This document shows, in pieces, positions 1 through 9,991 of a DNA stretch of 64,000 nucleotides (its first letter is position 1; every line of letters begins with the position of its first letter). The DNA comes from Fertoeibacter niger (GTDB lineage: Bacteria; Pseudomonadota; Alphaproteobacteria; Rhodobacterales; Rhodobacteraceae). Both the position numbers and the translations under genes were made by a program. The notes beneath the pieces were generated by a model that worked only from the letters and a program-made list of their open reading frames with translations, made no database searches and was not told the DNA's origin. The stretch spans positions 248,001 through 312,000 of the forward strand of contig NZ_WHUT02000004.1 in NCBI RefSeq assembly GCF_009380135.2, in the 5' to 3' direction.

Positions 1-48
1 CGCCGCTATCGCCCCAATCGGTCCACAGCCGAATCGGCTTGGCGAAAT

Positions 49-75
49 GAAAAAGCCCGCCAAGGGGGGCGGGCT
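49..75 (-). terminator. Rho-independent terminator after rplQ
   Basis: On the minus strand an 8-bp stem (AGCCCGCC with GGCGGGCT, 6-base loop) runs into five T residues. It lies 36 bases beyond the rplQ stop codon and would end the ribosomal transcript. Confidence 0.85.
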
Positions 76-111
76 TCTGCAAAATGGTTAATAAAGTCCT
101 AAGGACAGGCC

Positions 112-531
112 TCACGCCTCGGCGGCATCCTCGGCGAAAACGCGGGCCTTGTCGGCGGCGCCCTTGGCGTTCGGGTCACGGTCAACGAACTCGATGATCG
201 CCATCGGAGCCATGTCGCCGTAACGGAAACCAGCCTTCAGCACGCGCACATAGCCGCCCTGACGGGTGGCATAGCGCGGGCCCAGGATGGCGAACAGGCG
301 CTCGACATACTGGTCCTGCTTCAGCTGCGCAGCGGCCTGACGGCGCGCGTGCAGATCACCGCGCTTGGCCAGCGTGATCAGCTTTTCGATGATCGGGCGC
401 AGTTCCTTGGCTTTCGGCAAGGTGGTCTTGATCTGCTCATGTTCGATGAGCGAACCGGCCATGTTGGCGAACAGCGCCTTGCGGTGTTCGTGGGTCCGGT
501 TCAGGCGGCGATAGCCACGGGAGTGACGCAT
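112..531 (-). CDS. rplQ: 50S ribosomal protein L17
   Basis: Structural protein of the large ribosomal subunit. The 139-residue product opens with the L17 signature [20 protein letters not shown] and contains the family core around [11 protein letters not shown]. The tail after about residue 120 is acidic and alanine-rich, as in other alphaproteobacteria. It is the last gene of the alpha-operon part, downstream of rpoA as usual, and is followed by a clear terminator. The 173-base gap to rpoA holds an inverted pair of REP-like palindromes. Confidence 0.97.
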   Translation of the reverse strand: MRHSRGYRRLNRTHEHRKALFANMAGSLIEHEQIKTTLPKAKELRPIIEKLITLAKRGDLHARRQAAAQLKQDQYVERLFAILGPRYATRQGGYVRVLKAGFRYGDMAPMAIIEFVDRDPNAKGAADKARVFAEDAAEA

Positions 532-638
532 GATAATCTCCTAACGTCTGTTTTGCTTTGTCCGGCAGGGCCTACGTTTGGTCCCGCTCACCTTGGGGCT
601 TGCGCCCATAGTTCCCCGGCTTTCCGGGCATTGTGCAA

Positions 639-700
639 GGTGCGTGTGAACACGCACCCTACGTTAGCATGTCGCGGTAGGGTGCGTGCTCGCACGCACC
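639..700. repeat. Inverted REP pair (REPIN-like), TGCGTG type
   Basis: Two palindromes, GGTGCGTGTGAACACGCACC (639-658) and GGTGCGTGCTCGCACGCACC (681-700), lie head to head. The left copy ends in CTAC and the right copy begins with GTAG, so both have a GTAG head pointing inward. This is the layout of RAYT-associated REP doublets. It sits in the rpoA-rplQ spacer. Confidence 0.7.
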
Positions 701-704
701 GCCA

Positions 705-1721
705 TCAGAACTGGTCTTCGAAACGCTTGGCCAGATCTTCGATGTTTTCCGGCGGCCAGTCTTCCACGTCCATGCCCAGATGCAGACCCATGCCCGACAG
801 CACTTCCTTGATTTCGTTCAAGGACTTGCGGCCGAAGTTCGGGGTGCGCAGCATTTCCGCTTCGGTTTTCTGGATCAGATCGCCGATATACACGATGTTG
901 TCGTTCTTGAGGCAGTTGGCCGAACGGACCGAAAGTTCCAGCTCGTCCACTTTCTTCAAGAGCAGCGGGTTGAATTCCAGCCCGTCCTCGACATCGTGAC
1001 GCAGCGCCGATTCCGGCTCGTCGAAGTTCACGAAGATCGACAGCTGGTCTTGCAGGATGCGCGCGGCATAGGCCACCGCATCATCCGGCGTCAGCCCGCC
1101 ATCGGTTTCGACCTTCATCGTCAGCTTGTCATAGTCCAGCACCTGACCTTCGCGGGTCGGGGTGACTTCGTAGCTGACTTTCTTCACCGGCGAATAGATC
1201 GCGTCGATCGGAATCAAGCCGATCGGCGCATCTTCCGGGCGGTTCTTGTCGGCGGCGACATAGCCTTTGCCGGTCGAAACCGTCAGTTCCATGAACACAT
1301 CCGCGCCGTCATCCAGATGGCAGATGACGTGATCCTTGTTCAGAATCTCGATACCATTGGATTCCGAAATATCGCCGGCTGTCACGACGCCCGGCCCTTT
1401 GGCGGAAATCGACAGGCGCTTCGGCCCTTCGACTTCCATCTTGATCGCCACGCCCTTCAGGTTCAGAACGATGTCGGTCACATCCTCACGGACGCCAGCC
1501 ACGGATGAGAACTCGTGCAACACATTGTCGATCTGCACCGAAGTGATGGCGGCGCCTTGCAGCGACGACATCAGCACCCGGCGCAGCGCGTTGCCCAGCG
1601 TCAGGCCAAAGCCACGCTCCAGCGGTTCGGCAATCACAGTGGCGGTGCGCGCGGCATCGGGGCCCGGCTTGACCACCAATTGCGTCGGCTTGATCAACTC
1701 AGCCCAATTCTTATGGATCAT
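705..1721 (-). CDS. rpoA: DNA-directed RNA polymerase subunit alpha
   Basis: RNA polymerase alpha, which dimerises to assemble beta and beta-prime and contacts UP elements and activators. The N-terminal assembly domain starts [20 protein letters not shown]. The C-terminal domain carries the helix-hairpin-helix signature [19 protein letters not shown] and [14 protein letters not shown]. The start at 1721 gives 338 residues; a start five codons upstream is open, but GGAGG lies about 9 bases before the chosen ATG. It is separated from rpsK by a stable hairpin that could change the ratio of polymerase to ribosomal protein. Confidence 0.97.
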   Translation of the reverse strand: MIHKNWAELIKPTQLVVKPGPDAARTATVIAEPLERGFGLTLGNALRRVLMSSLQGAAITSVQIDNVLHEFSSVAGVREDVTDIVLNLKGVAIKMEVEGPKRLSISAKGPGVVTAGDISESNGIEILNKDHVICHLDDGADVFMELTVSTGKGYVAADKNRPEDAPIGLIPIDAIYSPVKKVSYEVTPTREGQVLDYDKLTMKVETDGGLTPDDAVAYAARILQDQLSIFVNFDEPESALRHDVEDGLEFNPLLLKKVDELELSVRSANCLKNDNIVYIGDLIQKTEAEMLRTPNFGRKSLNEIKEVLSGMGLHLGMDVEDWPPENIEDLAKRFEDQF

Positions 1722-1794
1722 GCGTGTAACCTCCATACCAGTCTCCTGCCCATGTCCTTAAGCAGGTGACGCCCGAGGATCGGAAATGAATGGA

Positions 1795-1822
1795 TCGGGC
1801 CGCGCCAAATGGCACGGCCCGA
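1795..1822 (-). terminator. Strong hairpin in rpsK-rpoA spacer (attenuator candidate)
   Basis: A 12-bp stem with one G-U pair and a 4-base loop lies 16 bases after the rpsK stop. The downstream sequence is only mildly T-rich, so partial termination or RNA processing is more likely than full termination. Confidence 0.55.
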
Positions 1823-1837
1823 CCTTATGGAAAACGC

Positions 1838-2227
1838 TCAGACGCGGCGGCGCTTGGGCGGACGGCAGCCATTGTGGGCCATCGGCGTCACATCTCGGAT
1901 CGAGGTGATGTTCAGACCAACGGCAGCCAAAGCGCGCAGCGCGGATTCACGGCCCGAACCGGGGCCCTGCACTTCGACCTCGATGGTCTTCATGCCGTGT
2001 TCCTGCGCCTTGCGGGCCGCATCCTCGGCGGCCATCTGGGCCGCATAGGGGGTGGATTTCCGCGAGCCCTTGAAGCCCATGGTGCCGGCGGACGACCAAG
2101 AGATCGCGTTGCCCTGCACATCGGAGATCAGGATTTTGGTGTTGTTGAAGGACGAGTTCACATGAGCAACGCCTGCGGCGATGTTCTTGCGTTCCTTGCG
2201 CTTCATACGGGTCTTGTCGCGTGCCAT
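1838..2227 (-). CDS. rpsK: 30S ribosomal protein S11
   Basis: Small-subunit platform protein contacting 16S rRNA near the mRNA exit. The product is 129 residues, the usual length, and shows the conserved stretches [15 protein letters not shown] and the basic C-terminus [11 protein letters not shown]. It begins [15 protein letters not shown]. It follows rpsM by 12 bases and is surely co-transcribed with it. A hairpin separates it from rpoA. Confidence 0.97.
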   Translation of the reverse strand: MARDKTRMKRKERKNIAAGVAHVNSSFNNTKILISDVQGNAISWSSAGTMGFKGSRKSTPYAAQMAAEDAARKAQEHGMKTIEVEVQGPGSGRESALRALAAVGLNITSIRDVTPMAHNGCRPPKRRRV

Positions 2228-2239
2228 ACTCAGCGCCCC

Positions 2240-2608
2240 TTATTTCTTCTTGCCGGCAATGGCCTTTGCGGGGCCTTTGCGGGTGCGTGCGTTGGTATGC
2301 GTGCGCTGGCCACGGACCGGCAGACCGCGACGGTGGCGCAAACCACGGTAGCAGCCGAGATCCATCAGGCGCTTGATGTTCATCGAGGTTTCGCGGCGCA
2401 GGTCGCCCTCAACCGTGTAATTCGCATCGATGTGTTCGCGGATCGCCAGCACTTCGGCATCCGACAACTGGTTGACGCGGCGGGATTCGTCGATGCCAAC
2501 GGCCTCACAGATCAGATGGGCGATATGCGGACCAATGCCGGTGATATAGGTGAGTGCGATGGGGACGCGCTTCCCCGTAGGGATGTTGACGCCAGCAATA
2601 CGTGCCAA
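2240..2608 (-). CDS. rpsM: 30S ribosomal protein S13, TTG start
   Basis: S13 sits in the small-subunit head and forms bridges to the large subunit. The open frame reaches up to 2719, but the family start [20 protein letters not shown] is preceded directly by a TTG codon at 2606-2608 with AAGGA about 8 bases upstream. This gives 122 residues, the normal size. The helix-two-turn-helix and basic tail [18 protein letters not shown] are intact. TTG is an uncommon start for a highly expressed ribosomal gene. Confidence 0.95.
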   Translation of the reverse strand: MARIAGVNIPTGKRVPIALTYITGIGPHIAHLICEAVGIDESRRVNQLSDAEVLAIREHIDANYTVEGDLRRETSMNIKRLMDLGCYRGLRHRRGLPVRGQRTHTNARTRKGPAKAIAGKKK

Positions 2609-2786
2609 ACGTATGTTCCTTTTCGTTGCGGCCCCGTAATGCCAGGACCTTTTTTCACAACTCCGGCGCAGAGAGCCTGCCCGGAACTTGTCTGAATGAC
2701 GGGAATCCCCATCTGTCAAGACGATTCCCTTGCGGGACGCCGTGACTTATGGGGTTTTGAACCGCCCGTCAAGGCGGCTTTGGGCT

Positions 2787-3440
2787 TTATCTGCCGCTGT
2801 CAAGCACTTTGGCGATGGCGGCGGATACCGCATCCATCTCGGCCAGACCATCCACCTGCGCAAGCTGCTTCTTGGCATAGTAATAGCCAACCAGCGGCGA
2901 GGTTTTCTTGTAATATTCCATCAGGCGCTGGCGCAAGGCTTCTTCCGTGTCATCCGCCCGGCGCTTGAGGTTGGTGGACCCGCAGGCGTCACAGATGCCC
3001 GGCTGCGTCGTGGGCCGGGTCTGGTCGTGGTAGACCTGCCCGCAATTGCCGCAGGTGTAGCGCCCGGTGATCCGCGACACCAGCGCCGCGTCATCCACTT
3101 GCATCTCGATCACGGCATCCAGCCCCTGCCCCATCTGCGCCAGCAGATCGGCCAGTGCATCGGCTTGCGGCAGGGTGCGCGGGAAACCATCAAAGATGAA
3201 CCCGCCGCCAGATGCCCCTGACAGCTTTTCGCGGATCAGGCCGATGACGATCTCATCCGTCACCAACTCGCCCCGGTCCATCACCGCCGCAACGCGCAGA
3301 CCCATCTCAGACCCGCTGGTCTTGGCCTCACGCAGCATGTCGCCGGTGGACAGTTGCACCATGCCCCGGTCATCGACCAGCTTCTTCGCCTGCGTTCCCT
3401 TGCCGGCGCCCGGAGGCCCCAGCAGAATGACGTTCACCAT
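2787..3440 (-). CDS. adk: Adenylate kinase, zinc-binding LID type
   Basis: Catalyses ATP + AMP to 2 ADP in the cytoplasm. The 217-residue long-form enzyme has the P-loop [10 protein letters not shown] at residues 8-17 and the AMP-site motif [10 protein letters not shown] near residue 85. Its LID carries two Cys-x2-Cys pairs (CGNC and CDAC, about residues 135-158) expected to bind structural zinc. It lies between secY and rpsM, a common bacterial position. It follows secY by 14 bases and is followed by a 178-base gap to rpsM with a weak hairpin. Confidence 0.97.
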   Translation of the reverse strand: MVNVILLGPPGAGKGTQAKKLVDDRGMVQLSTGDMLREAKTSGSEMGLRVAAVMDRGELVTDEIVIGLIREKLSGASGGGFIFDGFPRTLPQADALADLLAQMGQGLDAVIEMQVDDAALVSRITGRYTCGNCGQVYHDQTRPTTQPGICDACGSTNLKRRADDTEEALRQRLMEYYKKTSPLVGYYYAKKQLAQVDGLAEMDAVSAAIAKVLDSGR

Positions 3441-3454
3441 CCCCGCCCCCCGTA

Positions 3455-4813
3455 TCAGCGTCGTGTCGGGGCCTTGGACCCCGTGCGCTTTCTGCCGCGC
3501 AATTGCGATTTCTCGATCAGCCCCTCATACTGATGGGCCAGCAGATGCGACTGCACCTGGTTGATCGTATCCATGGTGACCGAAACCACGATCAGAACGG
3601 AAGTCCCACCAAAGTAGAAGGGGATCGCCAGTTCGTTGCGGATGATCTCGGGCAGCAGGCAGACAAAGGCCAGATAGGCCGAGCCCAGCACCAGAATACG
3701 GTTCACCACATAATCCAGATAGTCCTGCGTCTTTTTCCCCGGGCGGATGCCGGGAATGAAGCCGTTCTGGTTTTTCAGGTTCTCCGCCACATCCTCGGTC
3801 TTGAAGGCCACGTTGGCGGTGTAGAAATAGGCAAAGAACACGATCATCGCCGCGAAGAACAGCAGATACAGCGGCTGCCCCGGCCCGAAGTAAGCCAGGA
3901 TGGTCGACATCACTGGTCCGGTCTGGTTGCCCGAGAACGTGGCCAGCGTGGTCGGCAGCAACAGCAGCGACGAGGCAAAGATTGCCGGGATGACGCCCGC
4001 AGGGTTCACCTTCACCGGCAGGTGGCTGGAACCGCCGTCATACACTTTCATCCCCACCTGACGGCGCGGATACTGGATGTGGATCTTGCGCAGCGCGCGT
4101 TCCATGAACACCACAAAGGCAATCACGGCCACCACCATCACCAGCACAAAGATGATCACCGCCGGGCTGATGGCCCCCGAGCGCCCCTGGCTGAAGAACT
4201 GCGCCAGAGCCGCCGGAACCTCGGCCAGAATGCCCACAAAGATGATCAGCGAAATGCCGTTGCCAATGCCGCGCGCGGTGATCTGCTCACCCAGCCACAT
4301 CAGGAACATGGTGCCGCCCACCAGAGTGATCACGCAGGCCAGACGGAAGAACAGCCCCGGATCGGTCGCCAGATCGCCCGCCTCAAGGCTGACGGCAATG
4401 CCCCAGGCCTGGAACGTCGCCAGAAACACCGTGCCGAAACGGGTGTACTGGTTGATCTTCTTGCGGCCCGCGTCGCCCTCTTTCTTCAGCTGCTCCAGCT
4501 TGGGCACCATGGCCGACATCAGCTGCACGATGATCGAGGCGGAAATGTATGGCATGATGCCAAGGGCAAAGATGCCCATCCGGCTGATCGCGCCGCCCGT
4601 GAACATGTTCAGGATGCCGCCGATGCCTGCGCCCGCGTCATCCATGAACTGCCGCAGCGCTGTGCCGTCGATGCCGGGCACCGGAATATAGGTGCCCAGA
4701 CGGTAGACGATCAACAGGCCGATGGTGAAGAAGATACGCTGGCGAAGGTCGGTCGCCTTGCCCAAGGCGCCCCAGCTGAGGTTAGCCGCCATTTGCTCTG
4801 CAGCAGATGCCAT
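3455..4813 (-). CDS. secY: Preprotein translocase subunit SecY
   Basis: Channel-forming subunit of SecYEG, which exports unfolded proteins across or into the inner membrane. The 452-residue product has ten predicted hydrophobic segments. The plug region includes [12 protein letters not shown], and the C-terminal loop shows [18 protein letters not shown] and the cytoplasmic motif [16 protein letters not shown]. The start [20 protein letters not shown] is typical of Rhodobacterales. secE lies about 30 kb away, next to nusG. Confidence 0.97.
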   Translation of the reverse strand: MASAAEQMAANLSWGALGKATDLRQRIFFTIGLLIVYRLGTYIPVPGIDGTALRQFMDDAGAGIGGILNMFTGGAISRMGIFALGIMPYISASIIVQLMSAMVPKLEQLKKEGDAGRKKINQYTRFGTVFLATFQAWGIAVSLEAGDLATDPGLFFRLACVITLVGGTMFLMWLGEQITARGIGNGISLIIFVGILAEVPAALAQFFSQGRSGAISPAVIIFVLVMVVAVIAFVVFMERALRKIHIQYPRRQVGMKVYDGGSSHLPVKVNPAGVIPAIFASSLLLLPTTLATFSGNQTGPVMSTILAYFGPGQPLYLLFFAAMIVFFAYFYTANVAFKTEDVAENLKNQNGFIPGIRPGKKTQDYLDYVVNRILVLGSAYLAFVCLLPEIIRNELAIPFYFGGTSVLIVVSVTMDTINQVQSHLLAHQYEGLIEKSQLRGRKRTGSKAPTRR

Positions 4814-4833
4814 ACCCGGTCTCTTTCATGACA

Positions 4834-4866
4834 GCGCCGCCGATCCGTCTTCCGGTTCGGCGGCGC
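4834..4866 (-). other. Hairpin in rplO-secY spacer
   Basis: A perfect 10-bp inverted repeat (GCGCCGCCGA with TCGGCGGCGC) with a 13-base loop fills much of the 101-base spacer. There is no T-run, so a role in mRNA processing or stability is more likely than termination. Confidence 0.5.
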
Positions 4867-4914
4867 GGGAAAACTGAAGCTGATGTAAGCGGGATATGGC
4901 CCGCTCACAACCTC

Positions 4915-5391
4915 TTATTCAGCTGCCGGCTTCGGTGTCGCAACCGTGATGGTGCCGCCCGCCTTTTCAATCGCCTCAACCGCCGGGGCCGAAGCGCCGG
5001 TGACAGTCAGCGTCAGCGCCGTGGTGATCTCGCCCTTGGCCAGAATGCGGATGCCGTCGCGCTTGTGGCTGGTCAGCCCCGCCGCCACCAGAATATCCTC
5101 GGTGATCGGGTTGGATGCATCCAGCTTGCCGTCGGTCACGAATTTCTGGATCAGGCCCAGGTTGACCACGGCATAGTCGCGGCGGTTCGGCTTGTTGAAG
5201 CCGCGCTTCGGCAGACGCCGATACAGCGGCATCTGGCCGCCTTCATAGCCACCGATAGCAACGCCCGAACGCGATTTCTGGCCCTTGATACCACGGCCAG
5301 CGGTCTTGCCCTTGCCCGAACCCGGGCCACGCGCCACGCGCTTTTTCTTGCGGGTAGCGCCTTCGTTGTCGTGCAGTTCGTGAAGTTTCAT
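4915..5391 (-). CDS. rplO: 50S ribosomal protein L15
   Basis: Large-subunit assembly protein. The 158-residue product begins [20 protein letters not shown] and has the glycine-rich segment [20 protein letters not shown] and the conserved [19 protein letters not shown]. Length and order (rpmD-rplO-secY) are standard. It is flanked by two structured spacers, unlike the tightly packed genes upstream of it. Confidence 0.97.
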   Translation of the reverse strand: MKLHELHDNEGATRKKKRVARGPGSGKGKTAGRGIKGQKSRSGVAIGGYEGGQMPLYRRLPKRGFNKPNRRDYAVVNLGLIQKFVTDGKLDASNPITEDILVAAGLTSHKRDGIRILAKGEITTALTLTVTGASAPAVEAIEKAGGTITVATPKPAAE

Positions 5392-5417
5392 GTCGCTTCT
5401 CCTTATTTACCGGAATA

Positions 5418-5441
5418 GCCCCCGAAAGCGACTTCGGGGGC
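5418..5441 (-). other. Hairpin in rpmD-rplO spacer
   Basis: GCCCCCGAA and TTCGGGGGC form a 9-bp perfect stem with a 6-base loop, 27 bases before the rplO start codon. No T-run follows. It could influence rplO translation or message stability. Confidence 0.45.
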
Positions 5442-5460
5442 CAACGCGGTGTATGTTGAT

Positions 5461-5513
5461 GGTGCGTGGAACCACGCGACCTGTGGGTGGGTGGCGATGC
5501 GTCATCACGCACC
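5461..5513. repeat. Decayed inverted REP pair
   Basis: An imperfect copy GGTGCGTGGAACCACGCGACC (5461-5481) is followed after a short linker by a degenerate GTGG-headed copy ending in ATCACGCACC. The arrangement matches the intact pairs at 639-700 and 26670-26724, but the stems have lost pairing. Confidence 0.45.
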
Positions 5514-5523
5514 GCCGCCAAAA

Positions 5524-5724
5524 TCACCCGCGCTCTTCGATGATCTGCACCAGATGCGAGATTTTGTTCACCATGCCGCGCACGGAAGGCGTGTCTTCCA
5601 GTTCGCGGGTGCGGTTCATCTTGTTCAGACCCAGACCCTTCAGGGTCGCAGTCTGCACGGCGGGGCGGCGGGCGGCCGAGGCCACCTGCTTGACCACAAT
5701 GGTTTTCTTGACGGTGTCGGTCAT
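5524..5724 (-). CDS. rpmD: 50S ribosomal protein L30
   Basis: Small globular large-subunit protein. The 66-residue product has the L30 pattern: [15 protein letters not shown], then [32 protein letters not shown] (in two overlapping parts of the fold), ending in a helix. It starts 2 bases after the rpsE stop codon, so the two are probably translationally coupled. A 132-base spacer with a hairpin and a decayed repeat pair separates it from rplO. Confidence 0.96.
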   Translation of the reverse strand: MTDTVKKTIVVKQVASAARRPAVQTATLKGLGLNKMNRTRELEDTPSVRGMVNKISHLVQIIEERG

Positions 5725-5726
5725 GC

Positions 5727-6314
5727 TCAGGCCTCCACGGCTTCGGCGGGTGCCGCGTCGGTTTCGGGCCGCTTCAGGATATCCGCAACCTTCTTGCCGC
5801 GACGCTGCGCGACCTGACGGGGCGAGGATTCCTGCTTCAGCCCGTCCATCGTGGCGCGCACCATGTTGTAGGGGTTGGAAGACCCCATCGACTTGGCCAC
5901 GACATCCTGGATGCCCAGCATTTCGAACACGGCGCGCATCGGGCCGCCGGCAATGATGCCGGTGCCTGCGACTGCCGTGCGCATCACCACTTTACCGGCG
6001 CCATGACGGCCCTCGGTATCGTGGTGCAGCGTGCGGCCGTCGCGCAGCGCCACGCGGATCATCTGCCGCTTGGCCTGTTCGGTCGCCTTGCGGATCGCCT
6101 CGGGCACTTCTTTCGCCTTGCCCTTGCCGAAGCCCACACGCCCACGCTGGTCGCCGACCACCACGAGAGCGGCAAAGCCGAAGCGCTTGCCACCTTTCAC
6201 GGTTTTCGACACGCGGTTGATCGCCACGAGACGATCGGCGAATTCCGGGGTTTCCTCGCGCGGCGCACGGTCGCTGCCACGGTTGTCCCGGCGGTTTTCT
6301 CTTTCTGCCATCAT
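5727..6314 (-). CDS. rpsE: 30S ribosomal protein S5
   Basis: Small-subunit body protein involved in decoding fidelity and mRNA unwinding. The product has the double-stranded-RNA-binding N-half ([21 protein letters not shown]) and the C-half [16 protein letters not shown]. Two adjacent ATG codons are possible; the second, at 6311, has the better spacing from GGAG. The acidic alanine/proline tail is longer than in enterobacteria, giving about 194 residues. Confidence 0.97.
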   Translation of the reverse strand: MMAERENRRDNRGSDRAPREETPEFADRLVAINRVSKTVKGGKRFGFAALVVVGDQRGRVGFGKGKAKEVPEAIRKATEQAKRQMIRVALRDGRTLHHDTEGRHGAGKVVMRTAVAGTGIIAGGPMRAVFEMLGIQDVVAKSMGSSNPYNMVRATMDGLKQESSPRQVAQRRGKKVADILKRPETDAAPAEAVEA

Positions 6315-6321
6315 CGTCTCC

Positions 6322-6681
6322 TTAGAACTTCAGGCCGCCTTCACGGGCAGCCTCGGCCAAAGCCTTGATCTTGCCGTGAAAGAGGAAACCACCGCGGTCG
6401 AAGTAGCAGGATTCGATCCCTGCCGCTTTCGCGCGCTCCGCAACCGCCTTGCCGACTGCCGCCGCCGCTTCGACGTTGTTCTTGCCAAAGAAGCCCAGAT
6501 CCTTTTCGAGGGTCGAGGCTGCGGCAAGCGTCACGCCATTCACGTCGTCGATCAGCTGCACGCTGATGTTCTTGCTGGAACGATGAACAGACAGGCGCGC
6601 GCGCCCGTTTGCCATCGCCTTGATTTTGTTCCGAACGCGCAGGCGGCGCTTGAGGAACAGATCTCTTTTCGTGTTCGCCAT
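6322..6681 (-). CDS. rplR: 50S ribosomal protein L18
   Basis: Binds 5S rRNA together with L5 and anchors it to the central protuberance. The 119-residue product starts [20 protein letters not shown]. The open frame extends upstream to 6777, but that part is a shadow of rplF, and the family start is at 6681. Conserved features are [18 protein letters not shown] and the C-terminal [20 protein letters not shown]. It lies 7 bases upstream of rpsE. Confidence 0.97.
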   Translation of the reverse strand: MANTKRDLFLKRRLRVRNKIKAMANGRARLSVHRSSKNISVQLIDDVNGVTLAAASTLEKDLGFFGKNNVEAAAAVGKAVAERAKAAGIESCYFDRGGFLFHGKIKALAEAAREGGLKF

Positions 6682-6692
6682 GGTTGCGCCCC

Positions 6693-7226
6693 TTACTTCT
6701 TCTTGCCTTCCTTGCGGAACACGAACTCGCCCTTGTAGCGGATGCCTTTGCCCTTGTAGGGCTCGGGCTTGCGCCATTCGCGGATGTTCGCTGCGACCTG
6801 ACCAACAAGCTGCTGGTCAATGCCTTCCACAACGATTTCAGTTTGCTTCGGTGTCGTGACGGTCACGCCTGCCGGAACGTCGAAGTTGACATCGTGGCTG
6901 TAGCCAAGCGACAGCTTCAGGTTGGTGCCGGCCATCGCGGCGCGATAACCCACGCCCTGAATCTCCAGCTCTTTCTTGAAGCCTGTGGTCACGCCCGTCA
7001 CCAGGTTTTCGACCTGACTGCGGACCATGCCCCACTGCTGGCGCGCCCGCTTGGACGTGCCGCGCGGTGTCACCTTCACGGCGTCGTTTTCCAGCGTAAG
7101 CGTCACATCGTCGGTCGCGTGAAAGCTGCGGGTGCCTTTCGGCCCCTTCACTTCGACGGACTGACCCGAGATCGAGGCCGACACGCCCTTGGGCAGCGGA
7201 ACGGGCTTCTTGCCGATACGAGACAT
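6693..7226 (-). CDS. rplF: 50S ribosomal protein L6
   Basis: Two-domain large-subunit protein near the GTPase-associated centre. The 177-residue product starts [16 protein letters not shown] and ends with the L6 signature [20 protein letters not shown]. Thirty-two upstream codons are open but belong to the rpsH shadow; the chosen ATG at 7226 follows GAGGAGG-like sequence. It sits 11 bases from both neighbours. Confidence 0.97.
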   Translation of the reverse strand: MSRIGKKPVPLPKGVSASISGQSVEVKGPKGTRSFHATDDVTLTLENDAVKVTPRGTSKRARQQWGMVRSQVENLVTGVTTGFKKELEIQGVGYRAAMAGTNLKLSLGYSHDVNFDVPAGVTVTTPKQTEIVVEGIDQQLVGQVAANIREWRKPEPYKGKGIRYKGEFVFRKEGKKK

Positions 7227-7236
7227 AATACCCTCC

Positions 7237-7635
7237 TCAGAACACGGTGCAGAGCACTTCGCCGCCAACATTGGCGGAGCGTGCTGCTGCATCGGACATG
7301 ACACCTTTCGGCGTGGAGACAATGGAAACGCCCAGGCCGTTGCGGACCGACGGGATTTCCTTGACGCTCATATACACGCGACGGCCCGGCTTCGACACGC
7401 GCTTCAGTTCGCGGATCACAGGGGTGCCTTCGAAGTATTTGAGGCTGATCGTGATTTCGCCCTGACCGTTTTCGGTCTCGGCCTTTTCATAGCCACGGAT
7501 GTAGCCTTCGTCGGCCAGCACATCCAGAACCCACGCGCGCAGTTTCGACGCCGGGGTTTTCACGGTCGATTTGCCACGCATCTGCGCATTGCGGATGCGG
7601 GTCAGCATATCGCCGAGAGGATCGTTCATCATCAT
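7237..7635 (-). CDS. rpsH: 30S ribosomal protein S8
   Basis: Binds 16S rRNA helix 21 and, in enterobacteria, represses the spc operon at the rplE region. The 132-residue product has [19 protein letters not shown] at its start and the C-terminal S8 motif [20 protein letters not shown]. Three consecutive ATG codons open the frame; GGAGG lies 7 bases before the first. Confidence 0.97.
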   Translation of the reverse strand: MMMNDPLGDMLTRIRNAQMRGKSTVKTPASKLRAWVLDVLADEGYIRGYEKAETENGQGEITISLKYFEGTPVIRELKRVSKPGRRVYMSVKEIPSVRNGLGVSIVSTPKGVMSDAAARSANVGGEVLCTVF

Positions 7636-7647
7636 TTCAGAACCTCC

Positions 7648-7953
7648 TTACCAGCTCGATTTCACCATGCCGGGGATCTGGCCGAACGAGGCGAGATCAC
7701 GCAGCATGATGCGCGAGAGTTTGAGCTTGCGGTAATACGCATGCGGACGGCCCGTCAGCTGGCAGCGGTTGTGCAGCCGGGTGGCGGACGAGTTGCGGGG
7801 CAGACCGGCCAGTTTCAACTGCGCCTTGAAGCGCGTCTCCATTGGCAGTTCCTGGTTGGTGGTGATCACTTTCAGTGCCGCGCGCCGGGAAGCATATTGC
7901 TTCACCAGTTTTGCCCGCTTCACTTCGCGTTCGATCATGGATTTTTTCGCCAT
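7648..7953 (-). CDS. rpsN: 30S ribosomal protein S14, zinc-free form
   Basis: Small-subunit head protein. The 101-residue product is the long C-minus type, lacking the CxxC pairs of the zinc form. It shows [20 protein letters not shown] and the C-terminus [12 protein letters not shown]. Its place between rplE and rpsH is standard. Confidence 0.97.
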   Translation of the reverse strand: MAKKSMIEREVKRAKLVKQYASRRAALKVITTNQELPMETRFKAQLKLAGLPRNSSATRLHNRCQLTGRPHAYYRKLKLSRIMLRDLASFGQIPGMVKSSW

Positions 7954-7972
7954 ATCTCTTGTCCTCCCGCGC

Positions 7973-8533
7973 TCAGCTGGTGAAGGGCATGTTGAATTGC
8001 TTCAACAGCGCCTTCGCTTCCGCGTCGGTTTTCGCGGTGGTGCAGATGATGATGTCCATGCCCAGCACGTCATCGACCTTGTCGAATTCGATTTCCGGGA
8101 ACACGATCTGTTCTTTCAGGCCCATGGCATAGTTGCCACGCCCGTCAAAGGACGTGCCTTTCACGCCGCGGAAGTCGCGGACGCGGGGCAGCGCGATGGT
8201 GATCAGGCGGTCGAGGAATTCATACATCCGGTCGCCGCGCAGCGTCACCTTGCAGCCCAGCGGCATTTCCTCACGCACGCGAAAGCCGGCGATCGACTTT
8301 TTCGCATGGGTGATGACAGCCTTCTGGCCGGCGATCAGGGTCAGCTGCTCGGCAGCGGCCTTGACCTTCTTGGTGTCCTTGACGGCTTCGCCGACGCCCA
8401 TGTTGATCACGATCTTGTCCAGACGCGGGATCTGCATGTCGTTGCGGTAGCTGAACTCTTCTTTTAGCGCGGCGCGGAAGGTCGCCTTGTAGGCAGCTTT
8501 CAGACGCGGGGTATAGGTGGATTGGTCAAGCAT
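7973..8533 (-). CDS. rplE: 50S ribosomal protein L5
   Basis: Binds 5S rRNA and contacts the P-site tRNA. The 186-residue product has [16 protein letters not shown], the loop [21 protein letters not shown] (in part) and [17 protein letters not shown]. Its ATG overlaps the rplX stop by one base (TGATG), implying coupled translation. Confidence 0.97.
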   Translation of the reverse strand: MLDQSTYTPRLKAAYKATFRAALKEEFSYRNDMQIPRLDKIVINMGVGEAVKDTKKVKAAAEQLTLIAGQKAVITHAKKSIAGFRVREEMPLGCKVTLRGDRMYEFLDRLITIALPRVRDFRGVKGTSFDGRGNYAMGLKEQIVFPEIEFDKVDDVLGMDIIICTTAKTDAEAKALLKQFNMPFTS

Positions 8534-8838
8534 CAGATCACCTCCCCGGTGGTCTTGGCAAAACGCACTTTCGTTTCGCCTTCAAAGCGGAAGCCCACAC
8601 GGGTCGCCTTGCCGTTGCTGTCGATCAGCGCGAGGTTCGACAGTTCGATCGGCATCGCCTTTGCGATGCGGCCGCCCTGGGTGCCCTGGCTTTGCTTGGT
8701 GTGACGGATGGCGATGTTCACGCCCTCGACAACGGCCTTGTTGGCCGTCGGGTTCACCGAGGCGATTTCGCCCTGTTTGCCCTTGTCTTTGCCCGTCAGC
8801 ACGACGACCTTGTCGCCCTTTTTCAACTTCGCAGCCAT
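8533..8838 (-). CDS. rplX: 50S ribosomal protein L24
   Basis: Early assembly initiator of the large subunit with an N-terminal KOW motif ([20 protein letters not shown], about residues 5-24). The 101-residue length is usual. It overlaps rplN upstream and rplE downstream by one base each, so all three are probably translated in a coupled manner. Confidence 0.97.
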   Translation of the reverse strand: MAAKLKKGDKVVVLTGKDKGKQGEIASVNPTANKAVVEGVNIAIRHTKQSQGTQGGRIAKAMPIELSNLALIDSNGKATRVGFRFEGETKVRFAKTTGEVI

Positions 8839-9206
8839 CAGAGCACCTCCGGCGCCAGCGAGATGATTTTCATGAAGTTCTTCGCGCGCAGCTCACGCAC
8901 CACAGGCCCGAAGATGCGCGTGCCGACCGGTTCACCCTGGTTGTTCAGGATGACGGCAGCGTTGCGGTCAAAACGGATCGAGGTGCCGTCTTCACGGCGA
9001 ACTTCTTTGGCGGTACGCACGACAACGGCTTTGCGCACGTCGCCTTTCTTCACGCGACCGCGCGGGATGGCTTCCTTCACCGACACCACGATGATGTCGC
9101 CGACGCTGGCGTAGCGGCGGTGGGAACCACCCAGAACCTTGATGCACTGAACCCGGCGAGCGCCCGAGTTGTCAGCTACATCCAGATTGGTCTGCATCTG
9201 GATCAT
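8838..9206 (-). CDS. rplN: 50S ribosomal protein L14
   Basis: Highly conserved large-subunit protein forming a bridge to 16S rRNA. The 122-residue product begins [20 protein letters not shown] and ends with [16 protein letters not shown], both diagnostic. It follows rpsQ after 59 bases. Confidence 0.98.
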   Translation of the reverse strand: MIQMQTNLDVADNSGARRVQCIKVLGGSHRRYASVGDIIVVSVKEAIPRGRVKKGDVRKAVVVRTAKEVRREDGTSIRFDRNAAVILNNQGEPVGTRIFGPVVRELRAKNFMKIISLAPEVL

Positions 9207-9265
9207 TTGGTTTCTCCCGACCTTTGGGCAGTTCGCCCAGGGTTTCGATGGAGCCGGAGGGGGAC

Positions 9266-9505
9266 TTAAGCCGAGGCTTCAGTCACCACCGTCCAGCGTT
9301 TGGTTTTCGAGATCGGCGCGCATTCTTCGATACGCACGGTGTCGCCGGTCTTGAAGGCGTTGTGTTCGTCGTGGGCCCGGTATTTCTTGGATTTCCGGAC
9401 GGTCTTTTGCAGCAGCGGGTGCTTGAAGCGGCGCTCGACCAGAACCGTGATGGTCTGTTCGTTCTTGTCGCTCGTCACGGTGCCTTGCAGGATGCGTTTG
9501 GGCAT
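9266..9505 (-). CDS. rpsQ: 30S ribosomal protein S17
   Basis: OB-fold protein that binds 16S rRNA early in assembly. The 79-residue product has [20 protein letters not shown] and the S17 signature [17 protein letters not shown]. It lies 11 bases after rpmC. Confidence 0.97.
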   Translation of the reverse strand: MPKRILQGTVTSDKNEQTITVLVERRFKHPLLQKTVRKSKKYRAHDEHNAFKTGDTVRIEECAPISKTKRWTVVTEASA

Positions 9506-9516
9506 GTGCGTGCTCC

Positions 9517-9720
9517 TCAGTTCGCCGCCGCTTGCGCGGCTTTCTGGTTCAGAACCGTCTTGATGCGGGCCACGTCACGACGGACGGCACGCATGCGGGC
9601 GGTGTTCTCAAGCTGGCCGGTGGCCTGCTGGAAGCGCAGGTTGAACGCTTCCTTCTTCAGCGCAACCAGGCTGTCACGCAGCTGGTCAGGCGTCTTGTCT
9701 TTCAGTTCGCTGGCGAGCAT
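9517..9720 (-). CDS. rpmC: 50S ribosomal protein L29
   Basis: Small helical protein near the peptide exit tunnel that helps dock SRP and trigger factor. The 67-residue product has [20 protein letters not shown] and the signature [19 protein letters not shown]. It is normally directly downstream of rplP. Here about 1.3 kb of unrelated sequence intervenes, and rpmC becomes the first gene of a new transcript with its own promoter at 9841-9869. Confidence 0.97.
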   Translation of the reverse strand: MLASELKDKTPDQLRDSLVALKKEAFNLRFQQATGQLENTARMRAVRRDVARIKTVLNQKAAQAAAN

Positions 9721-9840
9721 GGCGCCCTTGTCCTTTTCTCAATCACCAGAGCGCCCCTGCTGTTCGGCAGGGTCACGCGGAACCCGGTGGATCAATGATA
9801 AACCGACGATTCCGAGTCGCCCCGGAACCGTGGATGGCGT

Positions 9841-9869
9841 CGTATAGGGGAAGGGAGGGGGTGAGGCAA
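9841..9869 (-). promoter_or_regulatory. Sigma70-type promoter for rpmC-rpsQ-rplN onward
   Basis: On the minus strand TTGCCT (9864-9869) and TATACG (9841-9846) are separated by exactly 17 bases. The C-rich spacer and the sequence CCCCTATACGnCGCC match the rpsL promoter at 20479-20507. The predicted leader before rpmC is about 110 bases. Confidence 0.7.
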
Positions 9870-9991
9870 GGGGGAAGAATGGGTCAGCCAGAACCAAAGC
9901 CTATTTGTCGAACGGCTACCGACCAAGACTGGACGTTGTGTTGCTTAAGGTCCAATCTCATATCACATAATCTACTAGCGTGGAGGATCAA

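Noticed and set aside
639-700. CRISPR-like repeat pair
   Set aside because: Only two palindromic units in inverted orientation with a short linker, without regularly spaced direct repeats or cas genes; REP doublet is the better reading.
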